In this document: piece after piece, positions 34,175 through 43,799 of the stretch | Position numbering within the stretch: position 1 is the stretch's first letter | Layout of the letters: every line of letters begins with the position of its first letter | Origin: Phaseolus vulgaris | Lineage: Eukaryota; Streptophyta; Magnoliopsida; Fabales; Fabaceae | DNA: 64,000 nt | Direction of reading: 5' to 3' | Assembly (NCBI RefSeq): GCF_000499845.2 | Contig: NC_023751.2 | Coordinates: 33,974,309 to 34,038,308, forward strand | Position numbers and translations under genes: made by a program | The notes under the pieces: generated by a model | The model's input: only the letters and a program-made list of their open reading frames with translations | Told to the model about the DNA's origin: nothing | The model's database searches: none

Positions 34175-34266
34175 CTTTACAATTCACACAAGTTTTGATT
34201 TTTTTTTTTAATATTTATTCTCTGGAATAAAATTCAATTCCATATTATTTAGATATTATTCAATTC
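34175..34266. repeat. Duplicated LHCA6 3' flank, left copy (about 90 bp)
   Basis: From CTTTACAATTCACAC to TATTCAATTC, directly abutting the left MULE end. Its partner is 39992-40078. Shared stretches include AATAAAATTCAATTC and ATATTATTTA. Confidence 0.75.
34226..34231 (+). promoter_or_regulatory. Likely LHCA6 polyadenylation signal (AATAAA)
   Basis: AATAAA lies 147 bp after the LHCA6 stop codon and just before the MULE. The same motif, within the duplicated flank, recurs at 40040-40045 beyond the MULE. Confidence 0.55.
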
Positions 34267-34317
34267 GTTTTTTTTCTTTTACTAGAATAGGGTAGCTTTT
34301 AAAAAATTATAAATTTG

Positions 34318-34445
34318 TGTAAGTCTGGCACGATAAAAAAGTCATGTCAAGTTGGCATAACTTTGTCACCTTAACTTGAAGTCGTGCTAAATTGATACGA
34401 CTTCTGCCACGTCAACCTGAAGTCGTCCTAAGTGAACACGACTTT
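34318..34445. repeat. Subterminal palindrome array, left end of MULE 1
   Basis: Three to four diverged copies of the AGTCGTGCCAANTTGGCACG palindrome separated by phrases like CTGCCACGTCA. They match the arrays at 39770-39915, 51359-51475 and 52895-53130. Confidence 0.7.
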
Positions 34446-34619
34446 GTTCACATCATATTTAAAAAAAATAATCTTATTTTTAAATAAATATATATTATAA
34501 TTAAAATTGTAAGTTATATAATATTTGAAATTAATTTGATAAATAATTTTTTACGAAGGAATAAATACATATGTAAAGAAAATGAGAAAATTAATAATCA
34601 AACTTGAAATTGAATCTAT

Positions 34620-36490
34620 TGTAACATTCAGTTCTACAATATGAACATTTTGTTGGCTTATTTGGAATTGAATCATCAATTTTGTTACGAATACGTTGAG
34701 TCTTAGGTCTTCCTGATTGATGTCAATGCATCATGGGGTCAAGTAACAAATTTGGTTCCGTGTAAGTAGACCAATAATCCTAATTTCGAACTGGATTAAC
34801 TTATACCTCATAAGCCTTGAAAATATTGTGGAGACTATACACTGGGACCACATATGTCGTTAGCTGTAAATGACAAAATGAGCAAACAACAATTACATGT
34901 GGACAAGGCAGACGTATAGCTTGAAACTCCCCACAATCACACCACCATTCATTTAATTTAACTGTGTATGTCGTTGGGAAAGCGTCGAAGTTCGGTAGTC
35001 AGCATGTCTTCCACGTCAAAGACTGAATTTTCTCGGTCATATCCTTGCACACATGACACATATCAGATTGTGTTTCGTTCTTTCGTAGCAGAGCGAATAT
35101 ATCTTCTGGGAATTGATGTTCGGCTCGCAACATGCATTGTATTTCGGTCGCTCGTTCAACAAACCAAGCATTTGTAATTTCAAATATGGTTTTAACCAAA
35201 GCACAAATCGGTAAGGATCGGGCCCTTTTCAAAATGGAGTTGATGCTTTCAGCAAGATTTGTTGTCATGTGCCCGTACCTCTTGCTCCCGTCATAGGCTT
35301 ATGTCCATTTTTCCAATGGTATTTGATCAATTTAAGAGACTTCTTGTTGAAATTCTGCTTGTATAGCCGATAACTTTGCTTGTAGAATTGGCTGCTTCAT
35401 TTCATAACCTGTGACAATTTCAAAGAACGTATTAATAGAAAATGTTGTGAATTGTTTGAAGTGCGTGATTGAAGTTAAGAAATGTTTACCCATGTTGATT
35501 ATTTTCTGCTTTAACTCAACATTTTTAAACCTCTTATTGAAATTGGATGCTATATGGCGTATGTAATACACTGAGGTTAAACCATCTTCTTCCGAAGAAA
35601 CTTCTGGAGATTGTAATGTTGATAATATTGTTGTTCCTTTATCCGTAATCATGCATAGATTTGACTGAGGTGTCACATATGCTCATACCAATTGGAAAAC
35701 CCATATAAGGGCTTCCTTTGTTTCACCTCCAACAATGGCAAAAGCTAACAGAAAAATGTTTTGGTTCCCATCTTGACTGATGGCAGTCAACAAAGTGTCG
35801 TGATATTTTCCAGTCAAGAATGTGTCATCAACTTGAACTATGAGCTTGCAATATTTGAACCCTTCAATGCATGGCTTGAATGACCAGAACACAGGTTCTA
35901 AGATGTAATTAGATTGGTCTTTAACATCATCAACAACATACGAACAAGTAATATATTGCACTACAGTTCCAGGGACACTGTCTTGTACAACTTGCAACCA
36001 TCTTGGAAGATGATTATATGATTCGTCCCAATCACCAAACTCCATTGCAAGCGCCTTTTTTTTGACTACCCGTGCTTTTTTATATATCACCGAATAACCA
36101 AGTCGATTCTTTATTTCCACAATTATAGTTTTTATCGGAATGGATGAATTCGCTTTGTCGAAGTTGACCACAAAGGAAGCTATTTGGCTTGAATCTAAAT
36201 TTTTGTGATAAAATGAAACAAATGTGTTTAAACAAGTGTGAGGAGCTTCAATTTTTTTGATTTCCCATTGTTGTCGGTTTTTTGTAAAAGAGGCTTGGAT
36301 GTGCCATTGGAAACCGTTGTTGTAATGAATGCAACATGTAGTACATTTATTCGGTTTTGATTCCACCACCATAAATTTGTAACCCTGATCAATGTGTTAT
36401 TGTTTGATTGCATTCAAAGTTGACTCCTTTGAATTGAAAGACATGCCTTCCGAAAGGTCGAAATGTGTATTGTGGGTTCCACGACTAAAT
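34620..36490 (-). pseudogene. MURA-type MULE transposase relic
   Basis: Reading the minus strand from 36490, there is an N-terminal MuDR-type DNA-binding region (KFMVVESKPNKCTTCCIHYN and following). The transposase core follows with QVDDTFLTGKYHDTLLTAIS near 35830-35790, where the family usually has a D-G-T-F pair. Next come TPQSNLCMITDKGT near 35670-35640 and HMTTNLAESINSILKRARSL near 35270-35220. A SWIM zinc finger is at NEWWCDCGEFQAIRLPCPHV (34950-34890), and a CCHC knuckle remnant is near 34650. At least four stops or shifts interrupt it (for example near 35682, 35330 and 34990). A Gly-to-Asp change beside the first catalytic Asp also suggests inactivity. Confidence 0.85.
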
Positions 36491-38954
36491 GATTGAACAT
36501 TGTGGTTGGATGAAGTTGGGAAGGTCTGTTCCTCTGGAATGTACTTCTCTTGTTCATCATCTTCACTGAATTATGAACCATATATCTGATAAAAGATTCT
36601 TTCTTAGTGTTCGAAGAACTTCCACCAGAATACTAGGAATCCATATACACCATAAATATAAAAGAAGAAAATGTGGAAGGGAGTATTTAGAGACACTCTC
36701 ATAGCAGTGTATGGAAGAATGTATGGAATGTTACCTGATAGTCTAATGTATATATTTCAAACTATGTTTAGTTTGAGATTCATTCATGATATTTGCTATA
36801 TTATTTTCTAACATAGGTGTGCAATGTTGAATTGAAAATACAATGTCATTTCAAAATCAAGAACTGACGTGCACAACTCAACATGATGTGCCAAAAACTA
36901 TTTTTTAATTTTTTAAACTTTTAATAACTTTAGAAAATAAAAAAATTAATTGGGAAAAGCATGAATGAAAACAAAATCCAATCATTGACAAGAAAAGAAG
37001 TAGTTCACGTGAAGCCAACATCCATGACAAAAACAATTTTTTTTATTTTTTAAACTTTTAATATATTTGAAAAATAAAAAAAATTAATTGAGAAATAACA
37101 TGATTTATGTAAGTAAATATTTGTGTATGGAACTGAAATGGCTTCACAGAAATGCCAAAAATTGAGCAAGATAATCATACTAAAGAAAAAGAAGTTTATT
37201 TACATAACCGGTCTAAAAATGTGAAATACCATAAATTGTTTGTAATATTATAAAGCCTCTGAGAGAGTTAAAACACACATCAAAGTTGAGTAATCAAATA
37301 ACAAAAAGAATTGAATCTAGAGAACTTTTACATATTCTAAAGACATTAAATGTTAAATAAAATCACACCTACTTTTTTTATGGATATATAAAATTATATA
37401 TAGTAGTGAGACTATGAGAATTTAACTATTATGAAAAGTCATTTAAAATGTAAACATTTTTTAACATATTAATTTAGTAAAAGAGCAAAACTTATATTTG
37501 TTATTGTTCCTCCACTCAATTAAATTTCACCTTAATAATCCATGTTAATTTGTATTGCACGGATTCTTCAAATAAAGCTTCAATTCTAATAAAGAATAAC
37601 ACTTAAAGTACCTCTAAAAACTGCATTAAATTACCTTAGAAGAGAAAATGTGATTATTTGTTACTCGTAGAGATGAGGAGATCAATGGTTTGAGGATAAG
37701 TTCTCTCCAGTTATAGTATCTACGTTGCACGAAAAGCTGTCTCATCTTATTTAAACTCTCGTTTTTTTATAGACTAGAGTGTGTTCTCTCACTCATGCAC
37801 TAAATTCACATGCAAGGTTCACAAGTTGGCAGGTTTCCTTTGTCTTCATTCAACAGTGAAAGAAGGAAAACTTTCAATTTCCAAAGTACATTTAAGAAGC
37901 GTGCTTCAAAACAGTAAGATAGATTCGTTGTTGACAAATTTTGACCCATTCAATGAAGGAAAAAAATCAACCATATATTTTGGCTTGAATGAGGTTGAGA
38001 TGCAGAGGCTCAGATATAGTTAAATAGCAACATACACACCTTTGCCAATGAACCTACACTCCTTAGCCAAACAACCTTGTTGACAAACCATGCTGGAAAA
38101 AGGAGAAATCTTATTACCAACTACACCTCTAACCTACTTGTGGGCACAATGTTGAAGGAATTCATCTTTCAGTTCAATATGTAGAGTTCTTCATTGTAAC
38201 TGAGTGTTGCTAACTCACATTGATTCATAGTCTCCATAGTACATTCTGTAAATTCCCATCAACCACAAAATTGTGTTTGTTGTATGATTTAATTTATAAT
38301 TTTTTTATAGAATTTATTTTCTACTTATTACAATAATTATTTTCTATATAGGATTAGTAATATTTGATTAACATAAGTTGTGAAAGTTTACACCTACTTC
38401 ATTTCATTTGGATTGTTTAAAGACATTATAGTATCATGAATGAATTATAGTCATAACATTCTCGTATGATCTGGAAATCCTATCTTACCCCAACTACACA
38501 ACGACAAAAAATCTATTATTTAGTCTTAATGTGTAATCATGGTTTTTAAAAATGTCGCAACTACAATTCTGGCCACATAGTTAAGATATTTAGGGCCTTC
38601 GTGACCATGAAATTGAGGCTACAGTGGTTGCATTTGTTTGCAGACTTTTACAGTATCAAAGATTGAGACAAAATTGCAACCATGAATAATTTGTGATTCA
38701 TTATAGTTGTTTATAATTTTGTTGTTTGAGTTTAATGAAGCCAATAGAAGGCATTCAGTTTAATGGTAATGGTCATTTGCATGATTGCACAACATACATG
38801 TAGTGGTACATTAACCATACTATCTGTTACATATCGGCTAAGGAATCGTCGTCTGACGATGATGAAGTTAATTCATATTCATGCCTTTTACTTTTAACAA
38901 TATCAACATGTATATAATGAAGTTAACAATTGTTTCCGAGCATTATGACACGCC
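36491..38954. other. Interior of MULE 1 between its two coding relics
   Basis: AT-rich, with an unrecognised 80-codon open frame at 37781-38023 on the plus strand. The T-run phrase TTTTTAATTTTTTAAACTTT occurs near 36902 and, in variant form, near 37040, within a direct repeat. No further gene supported. Confidence 0.4.
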
Positions 38955-39338
38955 ATGGATCATCTTCGTCAATCCAGTTATTCGGGTATTCCACAACCAT
39001 CCACATCCACACACATGGATCGTCTTCTTCACCTCTCACTTCATTCTCCACACCATCAGATTCCTTACACGTATGACTTTTTACCTTCTCCTTCGAGTAC
39101 TTTTTCCACTCCACCAAATATGTTTGAAACTTCGGCATTCACCCCTCCTTCTGCATATAATCCAACATCATCCATGCACTGTTGATCCACAATGGCCTCA
39201 CCAGGATCTCATAAAGAAGCCAATAACAATGATGACGAACATATCGTTGATGATCCTCTTCCACCTCCTCTTTTGTCTGATCATCACCCTCCACGACAAG
39301 TACGAAAACCAAATTGTGACACATCTTCCCATAAATAA
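38955..39338 (+). pseudogene. Second MULE gene remnant: Pro/Ser/His-rich C-terminal tail
   Basis: A plus-strand frame of 128 codons with one internal stop (39183-39185). It is rich in Pro, Ser, Thr and His, with STFSTPPNMFETSAFTPPSA near 39100-39160, an acidic NNNDDEHIVDDPLPPP and a basic end RQVRKPNCDTSSHK. The same basic end (RRQIRRPHCVTSSHK) occurs in MULE 2 at 51938-51884 on the minus strand, so it belongs to the element. Tails of this type occur on plant mobile domain (PMD) proteins carried by some MULEs, but the PMD core itself is not visible, so that identity is tentative. Confidence 0.5.
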
Positions 39339-39769
39339 TTTACTTCCAATAGTTCAACCTTTTATTTTTATTTTATATCCTGTAATGAATCTTACTAATT
39401 TGTCTAGTTCTAATTAAACTCTTCTCATCATTACGTATTCTATAAAACCATTACTTCCCAAGGTATTTATTTTGCAAATCCACAACAACAATTCTCTATT
39501 TATTTTCCAAATACAATAACAATTCTCAATTTTCTATTTATTTCCAAATGTAATAACAATTTTCTTCATATTTTTTTATTAATCAAATAACCAAATTAAT
39601 ATATTACATTACTATCAAACATGATCCATACACGATTATTCAATTTTTTGTTGATTAAAACTATCACACTCGGAAAATTATGTATCAAATTAATTTTAAA
39701 CATTACATAACTTAATAATCAATATATAAACAAGAAAATTTTAAAAAAATATAAAAAAATATGACGTGA

Positions 39770-39915
39770 CGGAAGTCGTGTCAACTTGACACGACTTCAG
39801 GATGATGTGGTAGAAGTCGGGCCAAGTTGTCACAACTTCAGTTTGAGATGACAAAGTCTTACCTACTTAGCTGGACTTCATCATATAAAGTCGTGCGAAA
39901 TTGACACGACTTACC
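39770..39915. repeat. Subterminal palindrome array, right end of MULE 1
   Basis: Four diverged units, best preserved as GAAGTCGTGTCAACTTGACA followed by CGACTTC, mirroring the left-end array. Confidence 0.7.
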
Positions 39916-39991
39916 CAAATTTGTAATTTTTTTAAAGTGACCCCATTTTGATAAAACGAAATAAAAACTACCCTTATGTAGTAAAAAAAAA

Positions 39992-40078
39992 CCTTACAAT
40001 TCACACCATCAAGTTTTTTTTTTAATATTTTTTCTCTAGAATAAAATTCAATTCGATATTATTTAAATATCATTATAT
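39992..40078. repeat. Duplicated LHCA6 3' flank, right copy
   Basis: It starts CCTTACAATTCACACCATCA directly after the MULE end and matches 34175-34266 with small indels, including the AATAAA signal. Confidence 0.75.
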
Positions 40079-41180
40079 TATTTTTTATTTTACTCTATGT
40101 ATGAGAAATATGCGTACAAGAGAAAAGTCTAGTCTAATGTGTGTAATTTAGTTTACATAAAAGAAATATAAAAATGAAATGTACCATTGTCAGAGAGGAA
40201 ACATAGGAATGAAATGTACCTTTGAAAAGAAAAATACTAAAACAAAGTCAAATATTGTTAAAAATAAATAATATAGAGTAATTAAACTACTTTTAATATT
40301 TATGTTTTAAATTTTGTTTAATATTGTAGAGGTATGTGCGTGAGTTTATTAGGCTTTGGCTATTATGCAAAATAGATAATGAGTTATCTAGAATTTAGAA
40401 TTATTTATGAAATGTAGATTATGGGTTATTTAGTATTTATTTCACAATCTAAAATTACAACATAACTATACTTCTTCTTTATTTGTGTTGTAAAAACGTA
40501 GTTATTTCTTGTATTTTTATATTTATTTTATCTTTTATTAATGAAAACAAAAGTTGCTAATGTGTTTAAATAAACTATAGATTTTTTAATACTATACATT
40601 ATACATAATATTGAAGACAAGGAATTTTTATTTTATTTTTATTGATAATTTCTATTATGTTTAAATAAATTATAATTATTTTAATACTATAGATTATATG
40701 TAATATTGAAGTATTTAAACTTAACTAAACCAAATCATATATAATTTTTATGATTGGATACATGTTTAAAAAAACAAATTAAATTTTCTGATTGAAGGTA
40801 TATTTTTTTAAAAAGAAATAGAGTATATCAAACCAAATTAGTCCCTAAATGATGATTTAGACAATTGGATACAAAGTAAAAAACACTTTTGATTTCGCCC
40901 GTTAATGATGAATTACACAAGTTTATACAAAATAAAAAAACTAACAATCATAGTAAACTAGTTAAATAACTAAAATAAAACCTTAATTGAAATTGGAGAA
41001 ATAAATTAAAAATAAGTAAAATTGGAAGAATAAAACACAAATGTTGTGATCAAATAGAAATTGAATTAGAAAGTGTTATAAATGGTAAATTCCATCCAAG
41101 ATGTAAAAATATTAAGGAATTGATGTTATCTTTTATTGATAAAGATAATGGGAGAATGTTTGGGTTGGCATGCCGAAAAG
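40079..41180. other. AT-rich intergenic DNA upstream of the receptor kinase gene
   Basis: No gene seen. It contains short direct repeats of a TAAATAAA-TATAGATT-type phrase near 40570 and 40665. Confidence 0.5.
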
Positions 41181-41188
41181 TATATAAA
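41181..41188 (+). promoter_or_regulatory. TATA box of the receptor kinase gene
   Basis: TATATAAA, 277 bp upstream of the start codon. It is followed by a CT-rich leader (CCTCTCTTCTCTCATCTCTC at 41281-41300) typical of plant 5' UTRs. Confidence 0.6.
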
Positions 41189-41464
41189 GTCCAAAGAAAT
41201 CGGAAGAAACGAAAGGAGAAGCATGTGGAGTGCAAGGTGGAACTATTCTTAGAAGAAAACACATAATCATCATTCATCGCCCTCTCTTCTCTCATCTCTC
41301 TCATCTCTCACACCCAAACACCAAAATCCAACCTCCAACATGACACCCCACCTCACTTTCTCTTCCCAAATCCAACACCAACACCAAACAAACCAAACCC
41401 CACCCCAAAAAACAAACAACCTTAATCTCTCCGGCCAGCGGTCCATTACTCCAACAACAACGCA

Positions 41465-43372
41465 ATGGCCGCTGTTAGCCTCCACCACCTCCTCCTCCTT
41501 CTCTTCCTCTTCTTCCTCTTCTCACTCTCTTCTTCAACCGAAACCCAATCCCTCCTCCGTCTCAAGCAATCCCTCGTCAACTCCGATCGCTCTCTCTCCT
41601 CATGGATCCCCAACGTCTCCCCTTGCTCCGGCACATGGCTCGGCGTTGTCTGCTTCAACGGCGTCATCACGGGCCTCCACCTCTCCGACTTGGGCCTCTC
41701 CGGCCCAATCGACGTCAACGCCCTCGCCGAGATTCGCGGCCTCAGAACCCTCAGCTTCATCAACAACTCCTTCTCAGGACCAATGCCGGAGTTTAACAAA
41801 CTGGGTTCAATCAAGTCCCTCCTTTTAACCCAAAACCGTTTTTACGGACCCATCCCAAACGACTTTTTCTCCCCCTTGAAATCCCTCAAGAAACTCTGGC
41901 TCTCTGGCAACCGCTTCTCCGGCAGCATCCCCCAATCCCTCACCAGGCTCGAGCTTCTCAAAGAGCTCCACCTCGAATACAACTCCTTCTCCGGCCTAAT
42001 CCCTGACTTCGGTCAAGGGCTAAAATCGCTGGATCTTTCCTTCAACAAACTCGAAGGACCCATTCCCCAGAATCTGGCGACGTTCACCGTGGACTCTTTC
42101 GTAGGAAACGACGCTCTGTGTGGGAAGCCGTTGGTGAAGGCGTGCGAGGCTTCCACCACGTCGTACTCGATGCCGAGCAACGTGGGAGAGGAGGAGTACG
42201 GGAGCAACTGGGCGAAGAAGGTAATCGTGGTGCTAATGCTGGCGGTAGGGGCGGCGTTGATGTTTCTGTTTTTGACGAAAAAGCGGCGGGGGCAGTTCAC
42301 TGCGGTGAGCAGGAGCAATAGCGCGGATGAGGTCAGGGAGGTGCAGGTGTCCAGCGTGAGGGGGAGTGTGGGCGAGAGGAGGGAGAACAAGAGGGGGGAC
42401 ATAGTGATGGTGAACGAGATGAGGGGGGTGTTTGGGTTGCAAGACATGATGAAGGCGGAGGCGGAGGTGTTGGGGAACGGGGCTCTGGGGTCGGCGTACA
42501 AGGCGGGGATGGCGAACGGGTTGTGCGTGGTTGTGAAGAGGATGAGGGAGATGAATAAAATGGGGAAGGAAGTGTTTGACGCCGAGATGAGGCAGTTCGG
42601 CAGGATACGACATCGTAACGTCATCACTCCCCTCGCCTACCACTACCGTAGGGAGGAGAAGCTCTTGATCACCGAGTACATGCCCAAAGGAAGCTTGTTC
42701 TATGTTTTGCATGGTAACACACCCAACACTAATCATATATCACACTTTTATAATAATGAATGTGTTGTTTTAACAATTGCACACTATATGTTTGATTTTT
42801 CAGGTGACAGAGGATTATCTCATTCTAAATTGACATGGCCTACCCGTTTGAACATCGTTAAGGGAATTGCAAGAGGGTTGGGTTTTCTTTACACTGAATT
42901 TTCCACCTATGACTTGCCTCACGGGAACCTTAAGTCTTGCAATGTTCTCCTAAGTGATGACTATGAGCCTCTATTGAGTGACTATGCCTTTCAGCCACTA
43001 ATCAACCCCAGTGTTGCAATGCAGGCATTGTTTGCCTTCAAAACCCCAGACTATGTGCAGAATCAGAAAATTTCACAGAAGACCGATGTTTACTGCCTTG
43101 GAATCATCATTCTTGAAGTCATCACAGGGAAGTTCCCTGCCCAGTATCACAGCAATGGCAAGGGTGGGACTGATGTTGTGCAATGGGCCCATTCTTCGGT
43201 TTCTGAGAGAATAGAAGCAGAGTTGATCGATCCAGAGTTGTCAAACGACACAAATTCACGCAATCAGATGCTGCAACTTCTCCATATCGGGGTTGCTTGC
43301 ACCGAAATTGACCCTGATAAAAGACCAAAGATGAAAGAAGCTATTAGAAAGATAGAAGAGGTAAAAGTTTAA
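41465..43372 (+). CDS. PRK3: Pollen receptor-like kinase, PRK3 type (LRR pseudokinase), 2 exons
   Basis: Exons 41465-42713 and 42804-43372 give 1818 nt and 605 aa. A signal peptide (about residues 1-24) is followed by an LRRNT cap with CSGTWLGVVC, then five or six leucine-rich repeats to about residue 205 (LSGPIDVNALAEIRGLRTL to LDLSFNKLEGPIPQNL). A membrane segment lies near residues 252-272 (VIVVLMLAVGAALMFLFL), then a kinase-like domain from about 325. The glycine loop LGNGALGSAYKAG and the Lys of VVVKRM are present. The catalytic HRD is HGN (LPHGNLKSCNVLL) and DFG is DYA (LLSDYAFQPL), so catalysis is unlikely, as in the PRK family. PRKs act at the pollen tube plasma membrane in RopGEF signalling and peptide perception. 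PRK3 rather than another PRK is a best guess. The start has a good context (CAATGGC). Confidence 0.92.
   Translation: MAAVSLHHLLLLLFLFFLFSLSSSTETQSLLRLKQSLVNSDRSLSSWIPNVSPCSGTWLGVVCFNGVITGLHLSDLGLSGPIDVNALAEIRGLRTLSFINNSFSGPMPEFNKLGSIKSLLLTQNRFYGPIPNDFFSPLKSLKKLWLSGNRFSGSIPQSLTRLELLKELHLEYNSFSGLIPDFGQGLKSLDLSFNKLEGPIPQNLATFTVDSFVGNDALCGKPLVKACEASTTSYSMPSNVGEEEYGSNWAKKVIVVLMLAVGAALMFLFLTKKRRGQFTAVSRSNSADEVREVQVSSVRGSVGERRENKRGDIVMVNEMRGVFGLQDMMKAEAEVLGNGALGSAYKAGMANGLCVVVKRMREMNKMGKEVFDAEMRQFGRIRHRNVITPLAYHYRREEKLLITEYMPKGSLFYVLHGNTPNTNHISHFYNNECVVLTIAHYMFDFSGDRGLSHSKLTWPTRLNIVKGIARGLGFLYTEFSTYDLPHGNLKSCNVLLSDDYEPLLSDYAFQPLINPSVAMQALFAFKTPDYVQNQKISQKTDVYCLGIIILEVITGKFPAQYHSNGKGGTDVVQWAHSSVSERIEAELIDPELSNDTNSRNQMLQLLHIGVACTEIDPDKRPKMKEAIRKIEEVKV
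42714..42803 (+). other. 90-nt intron with no in-frame stop
   Basis: Donor CATG|GTAACA and acceptor TTTTTCAG|GTGACAG. The length is a multiple of three and the translated intron is open, so unspliced RNA would encode 30 extra residues (T/N/H/F-rich) within the kinase-like domain after YVLHG. Intron status is supported by the low-GC, T-rich composition and by the family intron position. Confidence 0.85.
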
Positions 43373-43470
43373 AGATATATCAATAAGCTAGCTTAGTGAT
43401 CAAAGACCAAAGATGAAAGAAACTATTAGAAGGATAGAAGAGGTAAAAGTATATCAATAAGCTAGCGTAG
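43320..43470. repeat. Direct duplication spanning the 3' end of the receptor kinase CDS
   Basis: 43320-43398 (AAAGACCAAAGATGAAAGAA to GCTAGCTTAG) is repeated at 43402-43470 with a few changes and a 4-bp deletion. The first copy holds the last 17 codons and the stop; the second lies in the 3' UTR. Confidence 0.85.
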
Positions 43471-43799
43471 TTCAAGTTTCTTTTGTAGATGACAATTGCA
43501 TGCTTTGAGGGTGGGAATGTTCTTGATCCTTTGCTCGTCCAATTTCATTAATGATCTTCTTAGAGTAAAGTGGTATGCACTAAACACTGATTTTCTGCAA
43601 GAGGAAACAGAGAACAAAGAAGAATGGGGATAGAATAGTAGAAAGGGTGAAAGGTTTCGATAGTTTCACATGGTAATGTATTTTTGAAACTTGATAACTA
43701 GCCTTTCTCATAATTTTGCCCTTTAAAAAGGAAAGAATGTAAAAATACTCAAGCTTTAAGTTGCCATCTATCCTTGTAAGTGTATACAAACCTCTCCCT
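43471..43799. other. 3' flank of the receptor kinase gene
   Basis: Probably holds the 3' UTR end. No other gene supported; the short open frames are AT-derived. Confidence 0.4.

Larger units (their letters stand above)
34267..39993. mobile_element. Mutator-like element (MULE 1), degenerate, 5.7 kb
   Basis: The ends are inverted: the left end reads GTTTTTTTTCTTTTACTAGA and the complement of the right end reads GGTTTTTTTTTACTACATAA. Both are followed by an AATTTG(T/G)GTAAGTC phrase and then by tandem AGTCGTGCCAANTTGGCACG palindromes (34318-34445 and 39770-39915). Inside are a minus-strand MURA-type transposase relic (36490-34620) and a plus-strand proline-rich frame (38955-39338). Both lie with their C-termini towards the nearest terminal repeat, so the two genes diverge. 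Multiple stops make the element non-autonomous today. Confidence 0.82.

Noticed and set aside
41446..42736. Antisense open frames over the receptor kinase gene
   Set aside because: They mirror the GC-rich coding strand, are low-complexity (Leu/Ser/His/Arg-rich), and have no promoter or domain evidence.
41465..43372. Receptor kinase as a single uninterrupted 635-codon gene
   Set aside because: The 42714-42803 stretch has a consensus donor and acceptor, T-rich low-GC composition and no counterpart in the kinase fold; splicing gives a normal 605-aa protein.
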